From positions 132,626,001 through 132,690,000 of the forward strand of contig JAZHRO010000036.1 in assembly GCA_037157565.1 (NCBI GenBank): a DNA stretch of 64,000 bases. The letters are read 5' to 3'. Within the stretch, counting starts at the first letter, position 1. Each line of letters begins with the position of its first letter. The DNA comes from Thalassia testudinum. Lineage: Eukaryota > Streptophyta > Magnoliopsida > Alismatales > Hydrocharitaceae. This document shows, piece after piece, positions 11,882-23,740 of the stretch. Position numbers and translations under genes: made by a program. The notes beneath the pieces were generated by a model. The model did no database searches and was not told the DNA's origin. It saw only the letters and a program-made list of their open reading frames with translations.

Positions 11882-12955
11882 CCTCCAAAGTGAACACAAC
11901 CGTTGGAAGAATGGAAAGAGTTGTTTATTCCTAGAAACCCTAACTCTTTATGGAAGAAGGTAAGGTAGGGGAAAATGACAAAGAACTCTAAGTAAATAAG
12001 AAAATAGCAAAATAACAAATAAATAAGAATAACATATTATAACACTCCTCAAACTATAGCATATATATCAATCATGTCCAACTTGTCACATAGGTAGACA
12101 TGGCATTTGCATAGGAGAGCCTTTATGAAAATATCTACCGCCTGTTTTTCAGAAGAAATGGTAGAAGTCAGCAATCATATTCCAAATAAAGTGGCAATCT
12201 ACTTCAATATGTTGGGTGCACTCGTAAAATACCAGATTAGAAGTAATATAAAAGCCAGACTAATTATCACAAAACATAGGAACAGGCATTTTTTACTTCC
12301 AATGCCAAATCAACCAAAAAGTTAACAATCCACATGATCTTGCATGTTGTATAAGCCATGGCTCTATACTTCTACACTAAAGTAGGCCACTACAGTCTAT
12401 TTCTTACTTCTCTACATGACTAGGTTCCCTCCAAGAAAAGCAACATAGCCAATGGTTGACTTTCTACCATTAACAAACCCTACATAGTCTACATCTGAAT
12501 ATGCAAAATCCAAATGTCCATTATTTTTCATATACAAACCTTTCCCTAGAGAGCCTTTAAATACTTAAGAATCAAGCAAACTATATAACAGTGATTGTAA
12601 CGTGGATTCTCTATAAATTGACTTGCTTCACTCACTACATAGCTAATATATGGTCTGGTGACTATCAAACATAGGAGTTTGCCAACAATGCTCAAATATC
12701 TTTTCTTGTCCTCAAATAAGGGATCATCTTCCTTTATTCGCTTCTAATCCTCCACTGGAATAAAGGAAGGCTTGGTTCCTAGTAGACCAACCTCCCGAAG
12801 AATTTCCATAGCATATTTCTTTTATGAAAGAACCATGCCACTAGAGTTTTTTGCCACCTCAATGCTAAAAAAATATCTAAGATTACCTAAGTCCTTAGTC
12901 ACAAAGGTTTTCTACAAGAACTTCTTAGTCTCTTGGATTCCTATACGAGCATGGG
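11882..12955 (-). mobile_element. Antisense Ty1/copia 3' fragment (partial LTR, RNase H, part of RT)
   Basis: Read on the minus strand, 12955-12770 gives the end of copia RT. The segment to about 12060 gives RNase H with the connection motif KHIEVDCHFI, normally present near its end. A purine run (GTTTGAGGAG) then touches an LTR that starts TGTTATAATATG at 12044 and is cut at 11882 by the Tat insertion. Numerous stops show it is dead. Confidence 0.8.
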
Positions 12956-14810
12956 TCATCGGTTTCGATGCTTCTATTCATCTTATGGGGCGTGTAGAAC
13001 GTTTGGTGAATCCTACAGTTCCACGCGGGATTAGAGATATCAAGGTATCCAATGGGGCTACATCTTCAATAACTGCAGTCGGAAGTGCGTGTGCATCTCC
13101 AAAGATGGTAATTGAGAAGGTTCATTATGCTCCAAAGTTTCCAATAAACCTATTATCAGTGAACCGCATTTGTAAAGACCTTAGATGCCCTCGTTAGTGC
13201 ATGGAGGACAGATTTCTTATCAGGTGATTTATCCATATTGTTCCAGGCCATTTGCTCTGCCTTTGAAGATCTTTGGGTGCACATGTTTTATTCAAGCCTA
13301 TGGCAATTAGGGCAAGTTTTCTCCCGGGCTGTGAAATGTGTGTTTGTCGGATACTCCAGGACACAGAAGAGGTATAGATGCTATGATCCTATCCGCAGGC
13401 GATACACTGTCACAACACATGTAACCTTCTTGAAGAAGATCCCATACTTCTCAGAAGAAGGGACGTCTATATAGCCTGCCTTGGAGGAGACTTGGGTTTA
13501 CCACAGGAGACCACAAACCCTACCTGATACTACACACCTTCCAACTGGGTCAAATGAGAGTGGATCAAACACTGATGAGCAACTTGTACAAAGGAGGCCC
13601 AGTAGAGCATGCACTCTTCATCCTACATCCCAATATACAGAGGTCTCACATCTTGAGGAAGAGGATAGGCGGTTTGCCTCAGCTATCACCACTACAGTTA
13701 TTCCTAGAGATTTTGTTCAAGACTCCAGGTAGTGTGCAGCGATGGATGAAGAGTTACAGGCATTACAATTCAAGAAGTATGGGATCTTGTGTCATGCCCT
13801 TCATATGCTACAGTACTTGACTGCAGATGAGTGTACACCATCAACTATAGAGCAAATGGGACAGTGGATAGGTATAAGGCCAAGTTTGTTGTCAAGGGGT
13901 TTACCCAAACATATGGGATAGACTACCTTGAAAATTTTTCACCCATGGCCCGCATTACTTCTATCAAAATTATTATCTCAATTGCAGTGGTTAGGAGATG
14001 GCCGCTATATTAGTTGGACATCAAAAATGCATTTTTATATGGTGATTTATCTAAGGAAGTGTATATGCAAGTCATTAGGGTACAATGTTCATAGGGAGCT
14101 TGTTTGTCACCTAAGGAAAGCTATCTATAGCCTGAAGCAAAGTCCACAACCCTGATTCAAGAGGTTTAGCTCAGAGAACCAGAAGATTGGGTTCCAGTAA
14201 TCCACTTCAAGTCATTCTATCTTCATTAGAAGAACAAGGGATGGTGATGTTGATTGAGTGATTATTCTTGTTGTTTATGTAGACAACATGGTCCTTATTA
14301 GTGACGATGAAGATGGGATTATCCATACGAAGGCATTTCTATAGTCCACATTTGTTACCAAGGATCAGGGTGATTTTTGATACTTTTTGGAGATAAAAGC
14401 AGTTAGGCAAGGGACAGGTCTTTCCTTATTCCAGAGATAGTACACTCTGCAGATCCTTAAGGAGGCTGGATTGCTTGGATCCAAGCCCTCTGGTAGACCA
14501 GTAGAGTCTCAGTTGGCTCGCACAACTGATGAGGACCCACTGTATGAGGATATTACCAAATACTGCAGCACTACTGAACGCTTGTTCTACCTGACTATTA
14601 TAAGATCTGACATTAGTTTTGCAGTAAGCAAAACTAGTCAGTATATGCAGAACCTTAAGTACAGCTATTGGCATGAGGTTTGCCTTATCCTGAGGTATCT
14701 CAAAGGGACTCCAGGTAGAGGGTCATACTACAGAGGTGGAGGAAATCTCGATATGCTGACCTATTCAAATGCAAATTATGCTGGGAAAGAACCTTGATGG
14801 AAGGTGTGCA
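12956..14810 (+). mobile_element. Sense Ty1/copia pol fragment (protease to RNase H), decayed
   Basis: Opens with the copia protease region (WVIGFDASIHLMG, then FPINLLSVNRICKDL). Near 13240-13470 it gives the integrase C-terminal motif AVKCVFVGYSRTQKRYRCYD. RT follows from about 13740 (YKAKFVVKGFTQTYGIDYLE, LDIKNAFLYGDL, RKAIYSLKQSP), with the polymerase motif YVDNM at about 14276-14290 instead of YVDDM. RNase H ends with ILRYLKGTPGRG and NANYAG at about 14790. The integrase core is mostly deleted, and stops and frameshifts abound. Gag and both LTRs are missing. Confidence 0.85.
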
Positions 14811-14955
14811 CTATAATTTTAGTGCACTCCCTAATCTCTAGTGTACTTAATTCCCCTTTCCTTAATGAAGATTCAAGGGTTAACAACCTTTGTTAACCTT
14901 TCCTTTTTCCTTTTAAAAAAAAAGAAGTGTTACTTGAGCTTTGCAACTTGACTAC

Positions 14956-15207
14956 TGTTGGAGAAAATCCACTTTCTATTTATGTGCTTTCCTATTTTCT
15001 ATTTCCTATTTTTTATTTTAAGAAAATTGTCAAGGATATGATTTTAGTTGATTAAGATTTGATGAGATTTAGAGAGATTGAGTTTATTTCCTTTTATGAG
15101 TTGGATTAAGATTAGTTCCCTCTCTATATAAAGGGATCAATTCATTGTTTTCTTACTTGAGTTTTTCAATAAAAAGATAAAGTTTCAAGTTCTAGTAAAA
15201 CTCCACA
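14956..15207 (+). repeat. 5' LTR of the miniature element
   Basis: Contains TATATAAA at 15125-15132 and CAATAAAA near 15167, which suit a promoter and a poly(A) signal in a short LTR. Aligns with 16241-16503. Confidence 0.92.
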
Positions 15208-15219
15208 TGGTATTAGAGC
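15208..15219 (+). promoter_or_regulatory. Primer binding site (initiator tRNA-Met type)
   Basis: TGGTATTAGAGC follows the LTR without a gap; the plant consensus is TGGTATCAGAGC, so only one base differs. Confidence 0.92.
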
Positions 15220-16230
15220 AAGAACGATCCCAAGAACCGTCGACTCTCTCCCCTACATGTGGTCTTCACGAATTCTCTGTGCGCACCATCGTTTTACATC
15301 TCCTTGGTGCCTATAGCACATATGTAGGTCTCTACAATTCACGTGCAAACCATGCACTCACAACACAATTCACGTACACAACTCACACGTGATTAAGTCT
15401 TCTCTGCATGCAATCCACATGAGACTCTGTCCAGACCTTGCGCACAACAGCATGCACCATTATCCTCCTTCATGTGCATCTACGCATAGTTAGCATTGGC
15501 CCTACACGCCTAACACACATGCATTGCCTCACCTCTACCGATGATGTTATTAATGCGTTGTTTCTACAAATGCTATCGCTGTTGGTTGCTAATGTTGGTG
15601 GCTGCTGCTACAACCATTGAACTTCTTGTTCCAGCCATTGTTGCTGTTATTGCTACAATTTTTGATGCTACTACCATTGTGGTTGTTGGTGTTGTTATTA
15701 TTGTAGCTATTGCCGATGCTTTATGCAAGAAAAGGGAAAAGTCATGTTGTCAAGGAGATAATTCAAGAAGAAAAAGTCTTGTTGTGGTTGCTCAACAAGT
15801 GTTTGGCCCGAAAAATACTAATGAGGCCACAATACACATGATTGGCATCTTCACCAATGAGTGGTGGGGTAACTGAGCCATAGGCTTAGCCTCATCCATA
15901 AATACACATGCCCAATTTTACTCCTTTCTTACCATGAAGAGATTTTTTTTTGGAAAAGGGCAACTTCTAGTGCTTGGGAACGTGCTCCAGTTCAAGAATC
16001 CAATTAGTTGCAATGCAGTTGAAGTATCCAGGTTCGTATTCAAGTTCAATTTTGTTACAATTCAAGTACCTTTCATACTTGAGTTCTAGTTCAAGATTCG
16101 TGCTTCGGATAGACTCCCGTTGAAAACAAAGTTTGTGCATGAGAGGCCTACATGTGTGCTCCAATCCTGACAGTGGAGGGGAGCGTATACAAAGTTCTAT
16201 TGCTTCAAGTTGGATTTTGCATGTCCGACT

Positions 16231-16240
16231 TTGGGGAGAG
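16231..16240 (+). promoter_or_regulatory. Polypurine tract of the miniature element
   Basis: TTGGGGAGAG sits directly against the TG of the 3' LTR. Confidence 0.85.
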
Positions 16241-16503
16241 TGTTGGAGAAAATCTATGGTGAGTGGAGAAAAACCACTTTCCATTTTATGCGCTTTCCTA
16301 TATTTCCTATTTTTTGTTTTTAGAAGGTTGTTAGGGAAATGATTTTAGTTGATTATGATTTGATGAGATTTAGAGAGATTGAGTTTGTTTCCTTTTATCG
16401 GTTGCATTTGGATTGGATCTCTCTTTATTTAAAGGGACCGATTCCATGTTTTCTTTGTTAGTTTTCAATAAAAAAAAGTTTCTATTTCTTCCAAAACTCC
16501 ACA
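16241..16503 (+). repeat. 3' LTR of the miniature element
   Basis: Same ends as the 5' copy. A short extra segment after the first 14 bases accounts for most of the length difference. Followed by the duplication actac. Confidence 0.92.
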
Positions 16504-16821
16504 ACTACCAATACAAGATTTGGATGAAATTAAATCTAACTGAGGCATAACGAAATATTTTCATGGTATTGAAGTCTTTTACACTAATGGTAGCATCGTT
16601 TTATCACAAAGAAAGTTATTCTAGATCCTTTTGTTGAGGTTAGCCCTTCTAATTCGTAGCTCTATCTCCACCAATAGATTTAAAGTTAATTTACATGGCC
16701 TTAATCATCCATTACACTAACGTACTAGAAAACATCAGACTCCTGTGAGCAAATCACTATATTTAATCATTATTAAATTTATGAATAAGCCATAATAAGT
16801 TCATTATAATGCTGCTTATTA
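16504..16821 (+). mobile_element. Left half of a sense Ty1/copia RT/RNase H, split by a LINE
   Basis: One frame reads FHGIEVFYTNGSIVLSQRKLF, which matches the copia RT segment usually reading YFLGIEV...GIxLSQRKY. The half ends near 16800-16820 with VHYNAAY, which in copia pol is followed by ILRYLKG. The continuation is found at 23183, beyond the LINE. The miniature LTR element sits at its left edge. Confidence 0.75.
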
Positions 16822-16863
16822 GATAGTGTGTGGAGGAAGAACCATTGGAAGAGAAGATGAGGA

Positions 16864-18548
16864 GTGGAGAGGCAATTGGGAGGAGGGAGGCTCGATCGAT
16901 GTCGGGTGGTGGTGTGGTACATGTGTCATGAGAGTGGTCATGCCACTGCAGAGTGTCAGTATTCTATCGTTTGCATTGTCTGCAAGGGTGTCGGTCACCA
17001 GAGGTGGGATTATCCAAAGGTGGGGGTTCCTTCTACTCGCTCTTTCTTCCCTTCTCCCTCTGCACCCCCTGCTTTAGCAGTGAAGATTGGTTATGCTGGT
17101 AATGGAGGTTATTTAGAGGAGATTTTACATGGGTCTCTCATAGGGGTCTTGGTAAGTAGGAGTGATTCTCTAGAGTAAGTTAGGGAGCATCTTCAGGGCA
17201 TGTGCCTAGGCTTTCTTGCATGGAGGCTTTCTTTCCAAGCTCCATGTTTTCTCTTTCGATTGGAGAAGGTGGTTGTCCAACAGTTAAGATTTATGAAGAT
17301 GGATATTGAAGTGTGTGCCATTCGCTGGACCCCATTCTCTATATGATGGAGCCATTAAGGAGCATCCCTCAATGCGACCACCTATCAAGTTTTCTATTGT
17401 CGGAATTCCCTTGTGACTATGTTGCCGAGAGGTGGTAGAGGATATCTGTGCGAGCTTTGCAAAGTTGAGGTCATGTGTGGGGATTGGGCCATTGGAAGGT
17501 GATGTGTCTCGCATTTACATTCAAGGCGAGTACCTTGAGGGTTGAGAATTGATGTGGGAAGCTATTGCACAAATGGAAGGTTGCTCATGGTTCGTTAGAT
17601 TTGAGAAGATGTCCATGCTACGCATTTGATCTTATGCCAAGGTGCTACGTTCTGGTCGCCAAAGTGAGGCCAGTGCTGGTGCTCTGACAAGGAAGGTGCT
17701 CCAACTTGGAAGCCGAAGAATCAGTATCAGATTTCGAATTTCAAAAATTTGGTGGCTAGACTTTCGAAACTTGGCCCTGAGATTATGGAAGACTACAACA
17801 GTTGCCAACCTGGTGCAATGCAAGATGCTACGCTGGAATTGGAAGAGGAGCCCCACAGTATTCGTCCTACACCATCTAATAAGGTGGCATGCGTGAAAAG
17901 CAGGACTCGATGGGTAGCTTTTTTGGCATTAAATAGGGTGCCTTTGGATCTGGAAATGGATCCAAAGTCGATGAGTAGCCATTTAGCCCTATTTCAGACC
18001 AGATTTTGTTTAGACCTGATAACCTGGGAGTTTTTTCTTCTACCCCTACTGGTCCTTTCTTTTGTTCATCTACATGTAGGATTGTGGAATCAGCTCCACA
18101 GCACCAGCCTGCAGTGAGTGGTGGTGTTGATACTTCATCGGCTAGTAATGTGGCAAGGGGCAATGCTGACGTAGCAGCTCCTGCAGGTGAGGAAGCTGCA
18201 ACCGCGAGTGATGAAGCGACTCATGTGGGCGATGAAGCTTATCGCAATGAAGCTGCAAGCGATGCTGCTGATGCTGATGCGTTGCAGCTTGGGGCAACAG
18301 GAGGTGATGCCTTCAACGATAGGGCTTCTGCTGGTGAAAGTGTAATGGCCAATGGCAAGGCTGCTACCTGTGTTTCTGGCAATGGGGTTGCTGTGAATGA
18401 TAGATTTGCATTGGTTGTTCGTACTTCTTTAAGAGGTGGCAAAAATGCTTTTTCCTGTTCTAGGAGTTCTGATGCTCGTAAATCTTTGTGTGTGAAGAGT
18501 AGCCTCATGTATCAGTCTTTCTACAAGTGGAAAGTGGAAGTTTGTTAA
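16864..18548 (+). pseudogene. LINE ORF1 (RNA-binding, zinc knuckles)
   Basis: Near 16920-17010 two knuckle-like motifs appear: CHESGHATAEC and CIVCKGVGHQRWDY, where the last Cys of the second is Tyr. Plant L1 ORF1 proteins bind their RNA through such knuckles. A later open stretch (about 18006-18548) is rich in Ala, Glu and Asp and probably is the disordered tail. Stops and frame changes lie between the parts, so it is not functional. Confidence 0.65.
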
Positions 18549-18660
18549 AAGCAAGTTGAAGGGGGTTGGCACGAGGAGGATGTGGAGCTCAAGATGGCGA
18601 AGGTTTTGAATCTTACGAAGGCTCTGCATGCTCGAAAGATTGGGCGCGCCTGTGTTTCTC

Positions 18661-21600
18661 ATGGTTAGGGTTCTTACGTGGAATGTTGAGTGCCTATCTA
18701 AGTGGAAGATTAATGTGGCTTAAAGGGGACTCATTTAGAAGGTTTAGATAGCCTTGTTAAGGAATTTGAGGTGATTTCCTAGTTGCTTGGTGATTGATGT
18801 TGTTGGTAGATCTGGGGTCCATGTACTTATCTAGAATGATAGAATGTTCAAGCTAGAAGGCTCCTTGTTGGCTTCTCGTGTAATTACAGGAATTTTTTTC
18901 ATGTGCTTCTAATAGTGCCACCTTTGCATTCTCCAATGTTTATAGGTCGTGTGATGCATATTTGAGGGGGATTTTTTGGAAGGAGATGAGGCAGGCAACA
19001 TCCAAGGTTGATGGCAGTTCTTGGTTGATTGGGGGAGATTTCAACATTGCCCTCTCTACAAATGATAAGTCTCATGGCAGATTTGACTCTTCTTCTATTG
19101 ACTTCCGACGTGTGGTTGAGGACATGGAATTGTTGGACCTTCCTGCTTTAAGGATGCACTCTATGTAGAGGAATGGTTCTAGTCAAGCATCACATATTGA
19201 CCACTTCTTCTGCAACGTCTCTATGACGGAATCCTTCCATGAAGCATTTATTTTTGATTTGGCGAGGCCGTTCTTGGACCATACACCGTTGGTGTGGGAT
19301 AGCGATGGGGAGGCATCTTACACCACCTATTTCAAGTTCCAAAAATCATGACTCTTGAAGTCTAGGCTTTAGGAGCTAGTGCAAGAGAAGTAGCAAGGGG
19401 TTCCAGCCACAAGCTCTGTGGTGCACACTTTAGCTGAGCGCATAAGGGTTGTTAGATTGGCTTTGATTGATTTCAAGGAGGTAGGAAGGAGGCCTAATAG
19501 TGTGAGGAAGGAGGCTGTGGAGACCCTGGTGATGCTCTATAGAAAGGACCTGGGGCAACTTGGCATTGAGGAGCAATGAAAGAGGATTGTTGTATAGAGT
19601 AGGATCAAGGAAGAGGACAGTACAAGAGAGATGGATTAGAGATGGAAGTTTAGGCAGCCGTGGCTTAAGGAGGGAGACTCCAACACGAAGTTCTTCTATT
19701 TGGTTGCCAATGCGAGGAGGAGATCCAATTTGATCTCGTCGCTTCGTGTTGGGGATGAGATTTTTATTTAGTCTCAGAGGCAGGAGATTAGTAGGGCTTT
19801 TGTGGACTATTTCAAGGCGTTCACCAAGAGAGGACCATTAGCAGGGAGGCGGAGGTTGGGCTCTTCTGATTTAGGTAGGCTAAATGATGGTGTGAGGGCG
19901 GAGTTGCTTGGACCTGTTTCAAATGAGGTTTTAATGGTGGTTCAAGGTTTTTAGACAGAGGGATCGCCGAGGCCAGATGGCCTCTGATTCTTTTCTTTAA
20001 GGGGATGTAGTTGGGGTTAATGTTTTGGTAATGGTTTAGTAGGTGTTTCAGGAGAACTGCGAGTTTGAATGCCTTAACAAGTTTTACTTTTTGCTTCCCA
20101 AGAGGCTCAGCGAGAATAAAATTGATGATTATAGGTTGATAGCATTATGTCTATTTGATCATGGCCAAGACCTTGGCAAATCGGCTTCGCGTGGTACTAC
20201 CACAGTTGGTCTCCCCATTCAATGTGCTTTTTATTGCTGGTAGGTCTCTGAGTGACTCCATTTTGGCAGAGGAGATGGTGGAAGCTTGGAATAGGTCTAA
20301 TCTACTAGGTTTTTTATGGAAGGTAACTCCAAGCTGTATTACTCGATGTCATAGGCCTATCTGTGGGATATTCTAAGGAGAGGATTCCCAGAGGAGTGGG
20401 TTAGGCTCAGGAGGAGGTGCATCACAACGACTTAGTTTTCTATGCTCGTTACTAGGAGGTCGTGAGAGGCTTGGATGCAGCTGCAGAGGAGAGTTGGATA
20501 GGGGTGACCGCTTGTGCCTTTGCTATTAAATCTGGCTATTGACACGTTGGCTTACTTGGCTTTCAAGGCCTATAAAGGGGGCTTGTTTTTTGGCTTTACT
20601 TTAAGAGGCAATGAATCCTTGCTCACTCCTATTTTGCAATATGCAGATGATACGTTGTTTTTTATTCAGGGGGCATCCATCAGGCAAAGCATGTTGCACA
20701 CCTGATCAGAATGTTTAGGGATATTACATGGCTTCTCATAAATGGGAGGAAGTCAGCTTTTATTCCTTTTCATCAAGACAGAAGTATGGAGGACAGCATC
20801 TCTGGGATCCTTAGTATGCGATTGTGCATCTACCGGTTGGATATTTGAGCCTGCCTTTGAAGGGGAAGCATTTGGTGTCTACATATTGGAGGGTTCTTGA
20901 GGAGATTTAACCAGGAGGCTGAATGGTTAGAGTAGGAAGCTTCTATCCAAAGGAGGTAGACTTGTCCTAGTGTAAAGGCGATTCTTTCGACGATTCCCAT
21001 TTTCTATCTTTCCATGTTCGAACCCTCAAAGAAGATCCTATCGAAGATGGAAATGATCCACAAGAGGTTTTTTTGGAAAGAACCTAATCATCAATGTCGA
21101 TTTCTATAGTTGGTTCCTTGGAGAGAGGTGTGTCGGCCGAAAAGGAGGGTGGTTTGGGGATTCAGTTGCTTGATGATTTCAATGCCTAGTTACTTATCAA
21201 GTGGGTGGAAAGATTTCTGGCTAGAGGAGATGGTCTACTAGAAAACTTGATGAGGGATTCGTATGAATCTCTAGTTGATGTTGTGTATAAGTGTTCTCAC
21301 ACTGTAAGACCTTGAGTTTTCTGGTGCTCCGTGGAGCCTTTTATCTATCGAGGGATTTCTTTTGGCTTCTTTGGGTCAAGGCATGTAGAGGATGTTCTTT
21401 CCGTTTCTGAAAAGATAACTGGACGAGGAGTAGAGCTTTGCAGTTGTTTCCATAAGGATGCTTTCATTTCCGATGTCTGGGACGATGCATCCCACTCTTG
21501 GTCTCATGTTTTGCAACTAAGCTTGTCTAATGCAGCATTGGAGGAGTTGCAAGGGCTGTTGGAGTCAGTGTTCGGGAAGTCGGCCGCCAAGGCCGAGCAG

Positions 21601-23050
21601 GCACCTGCATAGGCATTAGCAAACCCCTTCCCGAACCGAGTAGTATCAAGTAGTCCTGTACTCGGGTCTGACCGAGTAGGTGGTTTGAGTAGGCATTTAC
21701 TCGGCCACATACTCACTCGATTTTGAGATAGAGCCATCGGTGGGCTCTTCTCAAGAAAATCCACATTAACCCAACACCTACTTGATACCCCCACCCCCGA
21801 TACCCCTCTCCTCATTGACACATTAACCCCTTGAAAACTCCTAAAAATAAAACCCCCATCACATCCCTCTCCATAAAACCCCCAAGCTCTTAAGGTGGGG
21901 GGGATTTTTTTGGTCGACAGTGGCAACAAGCTCTAAAGGTATATGCCAGGTGATTTTGATTTTAATCTTTGAGAGATTTTTTCTTTTTAGTCTTTTAGGT
22001 ATTGTTTGACATGATGTCCACTATACACTTTATTTTTATTTTGATTTACATTTCATTTTTAAGTTTTTATTTTAGGTTTCATTTTAGATTCTTAGGTCTG
22101 ATTTTAGGTTTTTGATCTAGATTTCATTTTAGATTCTTGATAAAATGTTTTGATTTAAGTTGATTTAAAGTTTTTGATTTAATTTCCATTTTAGATTCTT
22201 GATTTTGATCTATTGTTTATGTTCATTGATAATAAATATGAACATTTGGATTCTAATCTCTACATTTTCTTTTTTCAAAATATCTAATCTTTTATATTCT
22301 AAGTTGTATAGTAATTAAAGAGTACGAGTATTAACTATGTTGTTTCTATTATACTACTTGAGGTAATTATATAGTTGGAATATTACATATAACACAAATT
22401 TTAATAAACTAACTAATTATTTTCTATTTTTAAAATAAACAAATGCAAAATGCATACTCATCCGCATGCTCGCCCAAACACCGCATATTCTCTATGCGGT
22501 AACCTAACTGACCACATACCGCATGCCGATTTCCTGAACCATGGTTGGAGTTACTTCATGGTATTACTATTGGAGAGGACCCCGTGGAAGGGTTTGGATG
22601 GAAGGATGGGACGTTCTCTATGGCCTAGGTTTATAAGACAACTGTAGAGTTTTGGCCAACACCTTTAGCTTGGGATGACTGCTCCTTGATTTGGGAATTG
22701 CCTATCCCTTTAAAGGTTAAAATTTTCTTGTGGCTTTTCAGAAGAGAAAAATTAGTGACGAAGGAGTTCCATTCACGATGGGCAAATGACCAAAATGTTA
22801 ACTGCATTTTTTATGGGACTGCAACGAAGAATCCATACCACCTTTTTTTTAGTGTCAGAGGTTTGGAGGAGGTGTGACATTCAACATGCAAATATTTCCT
22901 CTTCTATTGCATGGTGGGATTCCTTTCATTCGTTAGTCATGCAGATATTGCAAGTTGGATGAAAGTTGTGGCAACACTGTGGTTCATATGGCTTTAGCGG
23001 AATGCTTCTATTTTCAAAAGGGAGCGGGCTTGGGTTGAAAATATTGTAAG
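18661..23050 (+). pseudogene. LINE ORF2 (endonuclease, reverse transcriptase, zf-RVT), interrupted
   Basis: ATG at 18661 opens with MVRVLTWNVE, the usual start of an AP-type endonuclease. The domain continues at 18962-19320 with WLIGGDFNIALS, SHIDHFFC and FLDHTPLVWD. RT spans about 20080-21290: LANRLRVVLPQLVSP, FIAGRSLSDSILAEE and an intact catalytic QYADDTLFF at about 20637-20663, then FWKEPNH and an RPKRR-VVWG segment. The zinc-binding reverse-transcriptase tail is split by the hAT-like element and resumes at 22550 (IWELPIPLKVKIFLWLF). Many stops and frameshifts make it inactive. The protein would nick the target and copy the RNA there. Confidence 0.87.
21566..22543. mobile_element. Non-autonomous hAT-like DNA transposon (978 bp)
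   Basis: The 8-mer gttggagt flanks it exactly (21558-21565 and 22544-22551). The ends are CAGTGTTCGGGAAGTCGGC and, reversed, CATGGTTCAGGAAATCGGC, an inverted repeat with 13 of 15 matches in its core. An 8-bp duplication and a CA-G start fit the hAT superfamily. Near the left end GAGTAG-type motifs recur, and near the right end ATGCGG/CCGCAT motifs recur, as expected of subterminal binding sites. No transposase motif was seen. A CT-rich stretch at 21780-21900 resembles a leader region, and the rest is AT-rich. Confidence 0.88.
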
Positions 23051-23182
23051 GGAATCATGTTGTCTCTCAGAGTTGCGACTTAATAACCTATAAGTCTATT
23101 CCTTTTTTATGAATGACTGAAAGTCTAGATGACTACCGAGTGCCAATAATCTTCCTTTTCCATCTCAAAAAAAAAAAGAATA

Positions 23183-23740
23183 CTACTTATCATATACTTA
23201 GGTATTTTAAGTCTTCTCTTAATAATGGATTGTCCTTCCAAAAGCATGGAGCTTTAAGTACAAGTAGGTCTAACCAATGTAAAGCCCTACAACATAGCCC
23301 CTACTCTCCCCATACATTCTTGTTGCAAACCTACCCTCATGCATATCTACATTTAAGCACTCGACAATTTTATGTTGGCTCTAATGAACGCAAAGGTCAT
23401 AGTAATAGTATTTATGTTAGTAGCAATCTAGTCACTTTGAGAACTAAGAAATAAATGTTGCATCGAAGTCAACGCAAAGTTAGATTGTCATGTTATACCT
23501 CACAATGCACGTGTGTTATAATGGATTGTTTCTTTTTTAATGGATACAACAAAAGGTGTTACTCTCATTGCTAATAATTATGTGACTTATGAACAACCTG
23601 AACATATTATGGTGGATTGTCACTTCATTCTCGATGGAGTGATTTGTGGATAGAAAAGAATTTCATGTCTGTATTTGTCAAAATAAAATAGCATATGCCT
23701 TCACTAAGACTCTTCTAAAAGCCCTTTTTTCCAAAAAAAT
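23183..23740 (+). mobile_element. Right half of the LINE-split Ty1/copia RNase H
   Basis: Starts with YHILRYFKSSLNNGLSFQK, then SSNLVTLRTKKQ, and near 23570-23640 reads ANNYVTYEQPEHIMVDCHFI, which is the conserved end of copia RNase H. Near 23690 it reads YAFTKTLLKALF, matching the usual ...LADIFTKSL. Frameshifts are present. A poly(T) and AT-rich tail follows; no LTR was recognised. Confidence 0.78.

Larger units (their letters stand above)
14956..16503 (+). mobile_element. Miniature non-autonomous LTR retrotransposon with perfect target duplication
   Basis: Two LTRs (252 and 263 bp) start TGTTGGAGAAAATC and end CTCCACA. Both outer sides carry the same 5-mer, actac (14951-14955 and 16504-16508). 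The internal part is only about 1.03 kb, with a primer site at its start and a purine tract at its end. No gag or pol motif is visible inside; the longest open frame (15541-15876) is hydrophobic low-complexity sequence. The initiator-Met primer site points to copia-type machinery in trans. Confidence 0.93.
16822..23182 (+). mobile_element. L1-type LINE, near full length, inactive
   Basis: The order is ORF1 with zinc knuckles, ORF2 with endonuclease, reverse transcriptase and a C-terminal zinc-binding domain, then an A-run at 23168-23178. Likely target duplication: aatgctgcttatta (16808-16821) at the left and aatactacttatca (about 23181-23194) at the right, with 11 of 14 matches, differing only by transitions. 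Both sit at the same point of a copia gene, which supports the borders. A hAT-like element (21566-22543) splits ORF2. Confidence 0.85.

Noticed and set aside
14878..14898. 8-bp perfect stem GGTTAACA/TGTTAACC as a terminator or small RNA
   Set aside because: A single short hairpin in AT-rich plant DNA has no known meaning and occurs by chance.
15541..15876. 111-codon hydrophobic frame as a membrane protein
   Set aside because: It lies inside the miniature LTR element, is GTT/GCT-repeat-like in composition and has no relative I recognise.
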